From NCBI RefSeq assembly GCF_014905615.1, contig NZ_AQGU01000028.1, forward strand, positions 207,775 through 271,774: 64,000 nucleotides of DNA, read 5' to 3'. The notes beneath the pieces were generated by a model. The model saw only the letters and a program-made list of their open reading frames with translations. It had not been told where the DNA came from and ran no database searches. The position numbers and the translations under genes are program-made. Shown here piece by piece: positions 26,047 through 35,655 of the stretch. Each line of letters begins with the position of its first letter. Position 1 is the stretch's first letter. Source of the stretch: Pseudoalteromonas aliena SW19. Lineage in GTDB: Bacteria; Pseudomonadota; Gammaproteobacteria; Enterobacterales; Alteromonadaceae.

Positions 26047-26754
26047 ATGGCAAAGTGGCGTTCGACAATTATCTTATCGATACTTTTACATGGATTATTG
26101 TTGTTTTTTTTAACAACTTTAAAGGTACCTGAAATAAAACAGCCGCAATCACCGCCAATTAAAGCCTATATGGTGAGTGTGGCAGCCAAAATTAAAGCAA
26201 CACAGCAAACGCCTCAACAGAGTGTTAATAAAAGTGTGCGCATAGAAAAAAAGCCAAATGAGCCGGTAAATAAAACAGTATTAAAATCAGTAAGCTCCTC
26301 TAGTAAGAAAACAGAAAAAACGGCTGAACCGGTAAATTCCACTATAACAAGCTCCACCACAATAAACGCCCACTCTGCAACATTAACGCCATATAAAAAA
26401 ATCGACTTACAAAAAGGCCTTAATCGTATTTTACAGCAACAAATGGGATCTTTACCTGCTAGTACAACCTCTGCTGGTAAAACAGCGGATGAATACGCCA
26501 CGGTAAACAGGATCACAGTCCCAAAAGTACACTCTGCAGCGGTAAAGCCGCTGTTACAAATAGAGCAGCAAAGTATGCAATTTACTACCTATCGCAAAGG
26601 TGATACTTGTTTTAAAAAGGTGTTTATTGGCGCAGGGGTGATGCAAAAAAATGACTTACCAGATAGTTATTTAACCGCAGGGCAATTGTGCGGTAAAACT
26701 AAGTTAACAGAGGCTTATGATGCTGCAATGAACAAATGGCTTAGCAAAAAGTAG
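26047..26754 (+). CDS. Hypothetical protein with TonB-like N-terminal anchor
   Basis: 235 residues. One N-terminal transmembrane helix (about 8-24, SIILHGLLLFF-like, reminiscent of TonB/TolA anchors), a Pro/Lys/Ser/Thr-rich middle (to about 125) that should span the periplasm, and a C-terminal part with two cysteines (DTCFKKVF and AGQLCGKTK) about 35 residues apart that could form a disulfide. There is no TonB C-terminal domain. It is monocistronic between two terminators. Function unknown. Confidence 0.6.
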   Translation: MAKWRSTIILSILLHGLLLFFLTTLKVPEIKQPQSPPIKAYMVSVAAKIKATQQTPQQSVNKSVRIEKKPNEPVNKTVLKSVSSSSKKTEKTAEPVNSTITSSTTINAHSATLTPYKKIDLQKGLNRILQQQMGSLPASTTSAGKTADEYATVNRITVPKVHSAAVKPLLQIEQQSMQFTTYRKGDTCFKKVFIGAGVMQKNDLPDSYLTAGQLCGKTKLTEAYDAAMNKWLSKK

Positions 26755-26775
26755 CAGCAAAGCAGCTGCTACTTT
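26748..26775. terminator. Bidirectional terminator between convergent genes
   Basis: Perfect 11-bp stem AAAGTAGCAGC/GCTGCTACTTT with a 6-base loop; its left arm includes the end of the hypothetical gene. It serves that gene and the convergent ABC exporter. Confidence 0.75.
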
Positions 26776-26788
26776 AATTTATTTAAGC

Positions 26789-28567
26789 TCAATCTTTATT
26801 AAACTGTAATTCACACAGTTTTTGATACAGCGGATTGCTGGCTAATAACACTTGGTGAGAACCCGTTGCTATTATTTCCCCATTTTCCATTACCACAATC
26901 ACATCAGCATGTTTTACCGTGGACAGCCTATGGGCAATTATTAACGTTGTTCTGTTTTGCATTAGGTGCTCAAGCGCCGCTTGCACGTGGTGCTCACTTT
27001 GCGCATCTAGCGCGCTGGTGGCTTCATCAAGAAGGAGTATTTCTGGGTCTTTTAATATAGCGCGGGCAAGCACAATACGTTGCTTTTGCCCGCCAGATAA
27101 CCTAACACCTTGCTCACCTAAAAAGCTGTGATAGCCTTGTGGCAACTGGTTTATAAATTCATCGGCATGGGCATGTTTTGCAGCGGCATACACTTGCTCA
27201 TCGGTTGCATTTGGGTTGCCGTAGCGGATGTTATGCATAACATCGGAGCTAAATAAAATAGGGTTTTGCGCTACCATGCCCATTTTATTGCGCAGAGTAT
27301 TAAGTGATAGGTCTTTAATATTTATATCTTTAAACTTAATAGCTCCACTGGCCGGATCGTAAAAACGTTGTAGCAATTCAAATAATGTAGTTTTACCAGC
27401 GCCAGAAGGGCCAACAATAGCCACAGTTTGGCCTTGCTGAATATTTAGGCTTACCTTATTAAGTGCGCTTACATCGGGGCGAGAAGGATAGTTAAAGCTA
27501 ATGTTTTCAAGCGCAATTGCAGGGGAACTACTTTCTTGCAGTAAATTACTATCTTGTGGGTTTAGCGGGTTTTCTATTTCACTTTTAACCGCAAGTAGCT
27601 CAAGTAATCTTGCAGCCGCGCCTGCTGCTCTTTGTAGTTCGCCATACACTTCAGCAACGGTAGCCACCGACATTGCGACCATAATAGCGTAAAACACAAA
27701 TGCACCTAACTCGCCGCCGGTCATAGTACCCGCAAGTACATCGTTACCACCCACCCAAAGCATTGCGCTAATGGCACTAAAGGTTAAAAAAATCACTACG
27801 GCTATTAAAAACGAACGTTGTTTGATACGTTTTTTAGCCACGTTAAAGGCTTTTTCGGTCTCGAGTGCAAAGGCATGCTGTTCTTGTTCTTCATGGCTAT
27901 AGCTTTGCACTACTTTAATATTTTGTATGATTTCGCCTGCATAGGTGCTTATGTCGGCAATGGCATCTTGGCTTGAGCTTGCAAGCTTACGTACCTTGCG
28001 GCCAAATACCATCATTGGGACAAGTACTAGCGGCACACAGGCAACAACCACTAAAGTAAGTTTTAAATTGGTGAACAGTAACATGGCTAAACCGCCCACC
28101 AACATAAGTACGCTGCGCAGCGCCATAGAAAACGATGAGCCGATAATAGATTGTAATAAGGTGGTATCAGTGGTTAAGCGAGACATAAGCTCGCCGCTGC
28201 GGTTTTCTTCAAAGTAGCTAGGGTGCAGCGTAACAATGCGATTAAACACGGCTTTTCGAATATCGTTGCTGACCCGTTCGCCAATCCACGACATTAAATA
28301 AAAACGGCTAAAAGTGCCTACTGCTAATAAGCTGATTAAACCAATAAGTACTAATACGGCCTGCTGTAATTGCACCTTTGATCCAGCAATAAAGCCATGA
28401 TCAATAACAAATTTAACACCTTGCCCCAATGACAAGTTAACGCCTGCCGTTACGAGTAATGCGGCTAGGGCGGCGACTACCATCCACTTATACGGTTTAA
28501 TAAAAGCAAAAACAGGTAATAAACTGCTAAAAGCAGCCTTTTCGGCTATAGGTGTTTCTTTTGACAT
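26789..28567 (-). CDS. ABC exporter, fused permease/ATPase (MsbA/multidrug type)
   Basis: 592 residues from ATG 28565-28567 (MSKETPIAEK); the frame is open 19 codons further up. Six-helix transmembrane domain (about 20-310), then the ATP-binding domain: Walker A GPSGAGKTT, signature LSGGQKQR, Walker B ILLLDEATSALD and H-loop IIAHRLSTV. A half-transporter of the ABCB type acting as a homodimer in the inner membrane. The substrate (lipid or drug) cannot be told from sequence. No kinase or lipid A gene is next to it, which argues against a true msbA. Confidence 0.9.
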   Translation of the reverse strand: MSKETPIAEKAAFSSLLPVFAFIKPYKWMVVAALAALLVTAGVNLSLGQGVKFVIDHGFIAGSKVQLQQAVLVLIGLISLLAVGTFSRFYLMSWIGERVSNDIRKAVFNRIVTLHPSYFEENRSGELMSRLTTDTTLLQSIIGSSFSMALRSVLMLVGGLAMLLFTNLKLTLVVVACVPLVLVPMMVFGRKVRKLASSSQDAIADISTYAGEIIQNIKVVQSYSHEEQEQHAFALETEKAFNVAKKRIKQRSFLIAVVIFLTFSAISAMLWVGGNDVLAGTMTGGELGAFVFYAIMVAMSVATVAEVYGELQRAAGAAARLLELLAVKSEIENPLNPQDSNLLQESSSPAIALENISFNYPSRPDVSALNKVSLNIQQGQTVAIVGPSGAGKTTLFELLQRFYDPASGAIKFKDINIKDLSLNTLRNKMGMVAQNPILFSSDVMHNIRYGNPNATDEQVYAAAKHAHADEFINQLPQGYHSFLGEQGVRLSGGQKQRIVLARAILKDPEILLLDEATSALDAQSEHHVQAALEHLMQNRTTLIIAHRLSTVKHADVIVVMENGEIIATGSHQVLLASNPLYQKLCELQFNKD

Positions 28568-28655
28568 AGTGGATTCTTTTTGAAGGTTAAGGTATAGATA
28601 TGGCATCAAGGTAATAAAAATCAATAGTATTGAATATCATCAATAAGGATTCGTT

Positions 28656-29063
28656 ATGACTACAAATATAATAAACGGTGAATTTACAGTCGCTTTAGCG
28701 CCAATTGAAGGTTACGCCAAAGGGCAGCAAGGCATTAATTTAGGGCGTATGTCGATTGATAAAACATTTAAAGGTAGCTTAAATGCGACCAGCCAAGGCG
28801 AAATGCTCAGTGCTATGACGCCAACGCAAGGGAGTGCAGGTTATGTTGCTATTGAGCAAGTAGTTGGGGAACTTGAAGGTAAGCAGGGGAGCTTTGTACT
28901 GCAACACTTTGGCACTATGAATAAAGGTCAAGATAGCCTGATTTTAAACGTCATTCCCGATTCAGGTACTGATGAGCTTGAAGGCTTAAGCGGCAGTATG
29001 AAAATTCGTATAGAGCAAGGTATTCATTACTATGACTTTGAATACACTGTAGATAGTAAATAA
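28656..29063 (+). CDS. DUF3224 domain protein
   Basis: 135 residues forming one beta-rich domain of the DUF3224 (allene-oxide-cyclase-barrel-like) family: FTVALAPIEGYAKG, RMSIDKTFKG, GYVAIEQVVGELEGKQGSFVLQH... and the closing GIHYYDFEYTV. No catalytic role is established. It diverges from the ABC exporter. The TAA stop (29061-29063) is the first part of a solitary repeat palindrome. Confidence 0.85.
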   Translation: MTTNIINGEFTVALAPIEGYAKGQQGINLGRMSIDKTFKGSLNATSQGEMLSAMTPTQGSAGYVAIEQVVGELEGKQGSFVLQHFGTMNKGQDSLILNVIPDSGTDELEGLSGSMKIRIEQGIHYYDFEYTVDSK

Positions 29064-29077
29064 CCAGAATTCAGGTT
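29062..29077. repeat. Solitary terminal palindrome of the intergenic repeat family
   Basis: AACCAGAATTCAGGTT, a near-perfect palindrome matching the 16-bp ends of the 143-bp repeats, overlapping the stop codon of the DUF3224 gene. No remaining body of the repeat is seen. Confidence 0.6.
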
Positions 29078-29146
29078 AAATAAAAAAGCATAGGTAAATA
29101 CTTATGCGGATTAATTATTGAAGACCATGAATTATAAGGAGCATAA

Positions 29147-29764
29147 ATGGCTTTATCTGTTTGGTTGAGTTTGGCATTGGTATGCATGATGGGCGCGATG
29201 TCGCCAGGGCCAAGCCTTGCGGTGGTATTAAAGCACACGCTTAGTGGTGGCATGAAAAACGGCATGCTTGCTGCGCTCAGTCACGGTATTGGCGTTGGGC
29301 TTTATGCTGCAGCCTCATTACTTGGCTTAGGAGCATTGATGGCTCAATTTCCAACACTATACCAAATATTGGTGTATTTAGGCGCTGCGTATTTAGCCTA
29401 TTTAGGTTTAAAAATACTGCTAGCAAAACCAAGTAATAACGAGCTGCAAGTACAAAAGAGTGAAGTAAGTGCGAGTAAAGCGTTACAAGATGGATTTGCG
29501 ATTGCTTTTTTAAATCCTAAACTCGCGATTTTCTTTTTAGCGTTGTTCTCACAATTTATAGATCCGCAAAACCTCACTTTAAGCATTGGCATTATTATGT
29601 GCTTAACCGTGTTTGTAATTGATACTGGTTGGTATTTATTAGTTGCAGTGCTAACTGAGGTGTCTAAAAATCGTTTTGGTTTTACTAAGCAAAACCCATG
29701 GTTAGACAAAATACTGGGTGTTGTGTTTATTGCCCTAGCCATAAGGGTGGTCATTAGTTTGTAG
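29147..29764 (+). CDS. LysE/RhtB family amino-acid exporter
   Basis: 205 residues, six predicted transmembrane helices. Family signature GAMSPGPSLAVVLKHTLSGG near the N-terminus, HGIGVGLY in helix 2, AYLAYLGLKIL in helix 3 and FLNPKLAIFFLALFSQF in helix 4. It exports amino acids or homoserine-like metabolites from the cytosol; the exact substrate is unknown. Ribosome binding site AAGGAG lies before ATG 29147. It stands alone, without the usual Lrp/AsnC regulator. Confidence 0.9.
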   Translation: MALSVWLSLALVCMMGAMSPGPSLAVVLKHTLSGGMKNGMLAALSHGIGVGLYAAASLLGLGALMAQFPTLYQILVYLGAAYLAYLGLKILLAKPSNNELQVQKSEVSASKALQDGFAIAFLNPKLAIFFLALFSQFIDPQNLTLSIGIIMCLTVFVIDTGWYLLVAVLTEVSKNRFGFTKQNPWLDKILGVVFIALAIRVVISL

Positions 29765-29929
29765 TTTTATAATTGGTTGTTGCTGAATTATTTGTACAAA
29801 ATAGCTACAGCCAAAGTTCTCTGTGGTGCATACGTATTCATCACAATTTGATTACCTTTTAGTTACACTTTGTTGGTTGTGTTTCAACGGCACTGATATA
29901 CCACATAACAATAACTAAAGGATACACAC

Positions 29930-30251
29930 ATGAAAAATTCAAACTAAGTGCGCTAATGCTGGCATTATTTGCTGCAAATAGCGCGATTGCAGCCAAGTGT
30001 AGCAACTCAGTTTATTACTCTTGCTTACAATGACACTAAATAACGCCACTTTGCTTTACTCAAATGACAATTCTGAAACGTTTATTGATTTTCAAACGTC
30101 ATACAAATTTACCGATCCCCTAACAATGCTTTTGCAAGTTAATAACCTGACAGACAAACCGACCCAAAACTACTTTGGCACAAAGCAACGAACGGGTACG
30201 ACTGAGTACTTTGGTCGTCAGTTTTATTTTGGTTTTACTTACAGTCATTAA
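29930..30251 (+). pseudogene. Internally deleted TonB-dependent receptor
   Basis: ATG 29930 with AAAGGA upstream starts a signal peptide that is readable only if one base is restored in the early A run: MK-FKLSALMLALFAANSAIAA in the shifted frame. The frame then breaks, and from about 30074 the plus strand encodes a typical receptor C-terminus: FIDFQTSYKFTDPLTMLLQV, NNLTDKPTQNYFGTKQRTG and the ending FYFGFTYSH before TAA 30249-30251. Over 2 kb of coding sequence is missing. It sits just upstream of the pullulanase gene, the usual place of a maltodextrin receptor. Confidence 0.75.
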
Positions 30252-30275
30252 TTTAGCAAGTTGGAGCGTTTAAAA

Positions 30276-33200
30276 ATGAAAATAATTAAAATATATAGCT
30301 ACTTGCTAGCTGCGTTATACCTATTGGTTTTAATAGGCTGTGGTGGCAGCAAGGATGCAAAATCTGAGCAAGTGTTACTCACTTGTAATGCACCTCAAGT
30401 CCCAAATGAAGCTGGTACACAATGTGTCGAACCTGAACCAATAAAGTGTGCTGCCCCGACAGTTCCTGATGAAAAAAATGAAAGCTGCATTTTAGGTGCT
30501 GATCCTGCGTTACCAGAGCCCGTAGTTTTTCCTGGCGATAATGAGGCAATTTTGTTTTATAACCGCATAACAGACGCTGACTATGAAGGTTACCGATTAC
30601 ATTCGTGGAATGACGATGTATGCGATGCTTTTGCACCACCTTTTGATACGAGCGATTGGGCAGATGGTCATGTTCATGATGGGATAGATCCGAATTATGG
30701 TGCATATTGGATTATAAAACTCAAAGCTGGTTACAGCGAGTGTGCTAATTTTATTATTCATATAGGTACAGAGAGCACCGGTAAGGCATTTGGTGATGTT
30801 GATTTAACAATGCCATTAATGCAAGACGACGAAAAGTTTCAACGTATGAACTTTACTTTGCATGGTGAGCCGTCTGTTTTTGAGTTTCCTATTCTAAATT
30901 TAGGTGAGCGTCCGGTCGCTATTACAGGGGCTTCTGCACATTGGATAGATTTAAATACGGTACTGTACAAACCGAGTAATGAACTGAGTCAAATCATTAA
31001 ATTATATAGCTCTGCAAGCGCGGATTTAGAGGTTGATGAAGAGACTGGATTAAATGGTCAAAGCATTGAGTTGATACAAACTAATTTAACCGATGAGCAA
31101 GCACTAAAAGTACCGCACTTGAGTAATTGGACCGCGTATCAAGGTAACTGGGATACAGAGGCCGCTAAGCAATTAATTAAACAACAATTGCTAGTGGCGG
31201 GTTTTGATGCTGATGGCAAGCTTCTTGAAGCAAGTTACGTTCAAACAGCAAAGGCATTAGATGCGCTTTATACGCAAAATGAAAATGATGCTAACGAGGC
31301 GCAACTAGGCGTTAATTACAATAACAATGCAATTGATGTATCAGTGTGGGCACCTACTGCCAATAATATGATGCTTAATGTGTTTGATGCCGATAAAGCA
31401 CAAGTGCATAGCAGTGCAATGCTATTTGATAGTAATACTGGCATTTGGTCTATCAGCTTAGATAGCAAATACGATCGCCAATACTACCGTTTTGCGTTTG
31501 ATGTATATCACCCAACCACCAAAGCGATTGAAAGTTTATGGAGTACAGACCCCTATTCACTCAATGTATCAAGCAATGGTTTGTATTCGCAGCTAATCAA
31601 CCTAAATGACGATGACACCAAACCACAGGGCTGGGATGAACGCAGTATACCGACCATTACCAATCCAGAAGATGCGATTATTTATGAAGGGCATGTACGT
31701 GACTTTAGTGTGCGCGATACCAGTGTTAGTGCACCAAATCGCGGTAAATACCTTGCATTTACAGAGCATGAAAGCGTGCCAATGCAGCATCTTAAACAAT
31801 TGGCTGATAGAGGTTTAACTCACTTTCATTTGTTACCAGTGACAGACATTGGCACCATTGAAGAAAATGCCGCAGAGCGAGTAGAAATAACCGATACGTT
31901 AGGTAAGTTATGTGAGCGTATTAACGATGAAGCCGATGCTTGTAAAACAGAAGACAAGAACAGCACCATTGTAAAATTGCTGCAAAGTTACTTACCAAAT
32001 TCTGACGATGCCCAAGCACTTACCAGTGCTATGCGTGATCTAGATGGTTTTAACTGGGGTTACGATCCGCATCACTTTATTGCCCCTGAAGGGTCTTATG
32101 CCTCAACGGCTGAGGGTATTGCTCGCGTAGTTGAAACGCGCGCTATGGTGCAGTCGCTACAAGAAATTGGCTTAAGAGTCGTGCTGGATGTTGTTTATAA
32201 TCATACAACAGCATCAGGTATTTGGGATAAATCGGTATTTGATAAATTAGTACCCGGTTATTACCACAGATACAGCGAAACGAGCGGCGATATTGAGCAA
32301 TCAACATGTTGTGAAAACACCGCCACTGAGCATGTCATGATGGATAAGTTTGTCACTGATTCATTAGTGATTTTAGCCCGTGATTTTGGGTATGATAGTT
32401 TTCGTTTTGATGTGATGGGGCATATGCCTAAATCGTCAATTTTAGCAGCCCGTGAAGCGGTTCAAGCAATCGATGCAGATAACTATTTTTATGGCGAAGG
32501 GTGGGACTTTGGTGAAGTAGCTAATAACCGTTTATTTATACAAGCAAAACAAGCTGATATGGCGGGTTCAGAGGTGGGTACTTTTAACGACCGTATCCGC
32601 GAAGCTATTCGGGGGGGAGCACTGTTTAGCAATAACCCAACCGATGGTAATTTAGCTGAGCAAGATACATTGCGGTTATCGCTTGCTGGCAATTTACAAA
32701 ACTATATTCTAAAAGACTTTAAAGGCAATTCAGCGAAGGGCAACAGCTTTACGTGGAATACTCAGCCAACAGCGTATGCACTTGATCCTGCCGATAGCAT
32801 TAACTACGTTTCTAAACATGACAACGAAACCTTGTGGGATCAACTGCAATACAAGCATATTGCAAACATGAGTATTGAACAGCGTGTACGCGCCCATAAT
32901 ATAGCGCTCGCAGTGCCACTTGTGAGCCAAGGTATCCCATTTATGCAACTGGGCGCTGATTTACTGCGTTCAAAATCAATGGATCGTGATAGCTACAATG
33001 CCGGAGATTGGTTTAATGCAGTTGATTTAACTAAGCAAAATAATAATTGGAATATTGGTTTACCTAACGCTGAAAAAAATCAAGAAAAATGGTCTGAAAT
33101 AATGCCTATTTCGGGTAATCCTCAAGCTGCTGCACAACCGCAAAATATTGCTTATGCTGGTGGGGTTTTTCAAGAGTTTTTAGCTATTCGCAGTGCTAGC

Positions 33201-34580
33201 CCACTATTTAGATTAACCACAGAGCAAGATGTAATAGCACGTGTTGGTTTTCATAATGTGGGCAAAAACCAGCAATATGGCTTAATTGTTATGAGTATTG
33301 ATGATGGGGAAGGATTAACCGATATTGATGCAAACAACGATGCGCTTGTTGTGGTTATAAATTCCACTGGGCAATTGCTTACTCATAGCATACCAACGGC
33401 GAGTGGCTTTGAGCTACACACTGTACTTAAAAATAGTGTTGACCCAGCAATGGCTGCGGCCTCTTTTACCCAAGGCAATGGCAGCGGCAGTTTTAACCTA
33501 CCAGCATACACTATGGCTGTATTTGTAAAACCGCAAGGTAGCACGCAAGGCGTAGGTTTAAGTGCAAATGCAACCGTTGGCGAACCTGATGTGCTCCCTT
33601 TTGGTAGCACAAGTGTGTATGTTCGCGGTAGCTTAAATGACTGGGGCACAGCAAATCGCTTTGAATATGTTGGGGATGACGAATATCGACTTACAGCCAC
33701 GTTAGCCGCAGGTAGTTATGAGTTTAAAATTGCCTCTGAAGATTGGGCTACGGTTGATTTTGGCGCGCTTTCAGATGCTGATAAAGAGGTTGTGGAAAAA
33801 CAAAGCGAGCCTTTAACACGTTCAGGCGCAAACATGACCTTTACAGCTGCCATTGATGCGACGTATGTATTTTCATTTAATGCCAATGATAAAGAAAATC
33901 CAACCTTAAAAATTTATAATGAAGAGCCATTTGCTAGCACGCCGGTATTCGTTCGTGGCAGCTTAAACGATTGGGGCACCAGTGATGAACTAATATATCA
34001 AGGGAAAGGTATTTACACGTTTACTAAAATGCTCAGCGCAGCCAGTTATGAATTTAAAATAGCTTCTGAGGATTGGAGTCGCGTTGATTATGGCTCTGCT
34101 GATACAGATATAAGCACTACCTTAGGCAAAGCGAAACGACTAGCAATAGGCGGCGCTAATATGATGATAGATATTGCAAATGATGGTGAATACCAGTTTA
34201 TAGTGGATGCGAGCGATTTAAGCGCTGTTACATTGAGCATTTTAAATGTAGAAATGTTTGCAGATACGCAAGTATTTATCCGTGGCAGTTTAAATGGATG
34301 GGGAACAGATAACCCACTTAATTACCAAGGCAATGCGACTTACACAACGTCGTTAACCCTCGAAGCGGGTAATTATGAGTTTAAAGTGGCTTCTGAGGAT
34401 TGGAGTACCGTTGATTACGGCGGTATTGGTGAATCCCCAATTGTAAATATAGGTGAACAGACTTTACTGGAAGCGGTGGGTGCGAATATAACGTTGAGAA
34501 TTACTGAGCAGGGAAATTATACATTTAATGTTATTGGCCCTGATAAAAAAAACATCAAGGTATTAATCAATAAAAAATAA
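30276..34580 (+). CDS. Large lipoprotein pullulanase (GH13) with triple C-terminal modules
   Basis: 1434 residues from ATG 30276; the frame is open five codons further up, but the signal peptide begins here, with lipobox LVLIGC (Cys22), so it is outer-membrane or surface bound. Order: Cys-rich linker, pullulanase-associated domain (about 85-180), N-domains, CBM48 (about 350-450, VSVWAPTANNMMLNV), GH13 barrel with nucleophile Asp712 (FRFDVMGH), acid/base Glu741 (YGEGWDFG) and Asp849 (KHDNET), then three homologous repeats (from about 1108, 1221 and 1330), each with VRGSLNDWGT and YEFKIASEDW patterns. It cleaves alpha-1,6 links of pullulan and starch. Its TonB receptor neighbour is broken. Confidence 0.93.
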   Translation: MKIIKIYSYLLAALYLLVLIGCGGSKDAKSEQVLLTCNAPQVPNEAGTQCVEPEPIKCAAPTVPDEKNESCILGADPALPEPVVFPGDNEAILFYNRITDADYEGYRLHSWNDDVCDAFAPPFDTSDWADGHVHDGIDPNYGAYWIIKLKAGYSECANFIIHIGTESTGKAFGDVDLTMPLMQDDEKFQRMNFTLHGEPSVFEFPILNLGERPVAITGASAHWIDLNTVLYKPSNELSQIIKLYSSASADLEVDEETGLNGQSIELIQTNLTDEQALKVPHLSNWTAYQGNWDTEAAKQLIKQQLLVAGFDADGKLLEASYVQTAKALDALYTQNENDANEAQLGVNYNNNAIDVSVWAPTANNMMLNVFDADKAQVHSSAMLFDSNTGIWSISLDSKYDRQYYRFAFDVYHPTTKAIESLWSTDPYSLNVSSNGLYSQLINLNDDDTKPQGWDERSIPTITNPEDAIIYEGHVRDFSVRDTSVSAPNRGKYLAFTEHESVPMQHLKQLADRGLTHFHLLPVTDIGTIEENAAERVEITDTLGKLCERINDEADACKTEDKNSTIVKLLQSYLPNSDDAQALTSAMRDLDGFNWGYDPHHFIAPEGSYASTAEGIARVVETRAMVQSLQEIGLRVVLDVVYNHTTASGIWDKSVFDKLVPGYYHRYSETSGDIEQSTCCENTATEHVMMDKFVTDSLVILARDFGYDSFRFDVMGHMPKSSILAAREAVQAIDADNYFYGEGWDFGEVANNRLFIQAKQADMAGSEVGTFNDRIREAIRGGALFSNNPTDGNLAEQDTLRLSLAGNLQNYILKDFKGNSAKGNSFTWNTQPTAYALDPADSINYVSKHDNETLWDQLQYKHIANMSIEQRVRAHNIALAVPLVSQGIPFMQLGADLLRSKSMDRDSYNAGDWFNAVDLTKQNNNWNIGLPNAEKNQEKWSEIMPISGNPQAAAQPQNIAYAGGVFQEFLAIRSASPLFRLTTEQDVIARVGFHNVGKNQQYGLIVMSIDDGEGLTDIDANNDALVVVINSTGQLLTHSIPTASGFELHTVLKNSVDPAMAAASFTQGNGSGSFNLPAYTMAVFVKPQGSTQGVGLSANATVGEPDVLPFGSTSVYVRGSLNDWGTANRFEYVGDDEYRLTATLAAGSYEFKIASEDWATVDFGALSDADKEVVEKQSEPLTRSGANMTFTAAIDATYVFSFNANDKENPTLKIYNEEPFASTPVFVRGSLNDWGTSDELIYQGKGIYTFTKMLSAASYEFKIASEDWSRVDYGSADTDISTTLGKAKRLAIGGANMMIDIANDGEYQFIVDASDLSAVTLSILNVEMFADTQVFIRGSLNGWGTDNPLNYQGNATYTTSLTLEAGNYEFKVASEDWSTVDYGGIGESPIVNIGEQTLLEAVGANITLRITEQGNYTFNVIGPDKKNIKVLINKK

Positions 34581-34586
34581 CGCTAT

Positions 34587-34613
34587 AAGCCGGTCAACTA
34601 TATTGATCGGCTT
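34587..34613 (+). terminator. Terminator after the pullulanase gene
   Basis: 11-bp stem AAGCCGGTCAA/TTGATCGGCTT with one mismatch and a 5-base loop, six bases past the stop; the following sequence is only partly T-rich. Confidence 0.7.
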
Positions 34614-34628
34614 ATTATGTTTTAAATT

Positions 34629-34646
34629 AACCAGAGTTCAGGTTAA
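34629..34646. repeat. Solitary terminal palindrome of the intergenic repeat family
   Basis: AACCAGAGTTCAGGTTAA, identical in form to the ends of the 143-bp repeats. It lies two bases from the mipA-like stop codon, between convergent genes. Confidence 0.6.
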
Positions 34647-34647
34647 A

Positions 34648-35403
34648 TTAGAACTGATAGCTAACCGACATCATGGCAGTTGAAATGTTCGCCGTATCTA
34701 TAATTGGTGAGTTTTCAATATCAGAGTCTAATCGTGTGTAGCTGATCATAGCGCTTATATTCCATCTTTTATCCAGCTGATAACTTAGCAACATACCAGC
34801 GTTATAATTAACGGTAGAACCGAGTTTGTAAGGGGCATACGTGTTTGATTCGCCTTTTTTAATGCCGTAATAGTAGTTTGATACCTTGCTACTATTGAGT
34901 TCAACACCAAATGAAGGTATTAACATAATTTGTTTTGATAGCTTAAATGGGTAGCTATAATTAGTATCAAACATGGCGCCATCGCCGTGACCTAATACAT
35001 CGTGTGATGCACTGGCACTAAAATGACCATACTTTGTGGCGTAACTTACTTTAGTTCCTGCATAAAGAGATATTTCACGATCGTTAAGGGCCTTAATTGC
35101 AGTGATATCAGAGTCGGATGAATCAAAATTTTGCCCAGGTTCAAGTATAGCTGACCAAGTAAAGCCTTCATCTTCAACTAGCTTGTAATCCAGAGCAAAG
35201 CCTCTAAACGTTAGTTTTTCACCTTCATAGTTGATCATGGGTAAAAGCAGTATTTTGTTATCAGTCCCTGCATAAGGCGATCCTGTTGAAATAACGGCAG
35301 CACCAATCGACCACGGAGATTCATCCTGAGCTTGAGCCGTTATACTTGATAAAGCGAATGCGCCAAGCAACAGTTGCACACTATTTTTTACATAAGTATT
35401 CAT
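34648..35403 (-). CDS. MipA/OmpV family outer-membrane protein
   Basis: 251 residues from ATG 35401-35403 (MNTYVKN), which has GAAGG eight bases upstream; a GTG four codons earlier is the alternative. Signal peptide with cleavage at AQA-Q. The body is a beta barrel (alternating strands, GHFSASASHDVLGHGDG near the middle) ending in SVSYQF with a C-terminal Phe. MipA/OmpV proteins are scaffold or adhesion/antigen barrels; the role here is unknown. Confidence 0.88.
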   Translation of the reverse strand: MNTYVKNSVQLLLGAFALSSITAQAQDESPWSIGAAVISTGSPYAGTDNKILLLPMINYEGEKLTFRGFALDYKLVEDEGFTWSAILEPGQNFDSSDSDITAIKALNDREISLYAGTKVSYATKYGHFSASASHDVLGHGDGAMFDTNYSYPFKLSKQIMLIPSFGVELNSSKVSNYYYGIKKGESNTYAPYKLGSTVNYNAGMLLSYQLDKRWNISAMISYTRLDSDIENSPIIDTANISTAMMSVSYQF

Positions 35404-35655
35404 GATTACCTTCACTATTTATGTAATACCAATTGTATTAATAAAATTGGTAATAAGTTTATAAAATTTACGTTATTGATTGAACGCGTTGAGTGTAGCG
35501 ACTAAAGCTAAACAGAGTTGTAAGTTAGTGTGTTAAATTTTAAGTATGTGTAAGCAGTTGAACTAAAGTGTTGGATTGTACAAATTTTGACTGTAATTGC
35601 ATTCAACTTTGCAATGAAGTACTTTGAGCTAATCGTTATTAAAAATCATAAAATT

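Noticed and set aside
26789..28567. msbA proper
   Set aside because: Motifs fit any ABCB-type exporter and no lpxK or other lipid A gene is adjacent.
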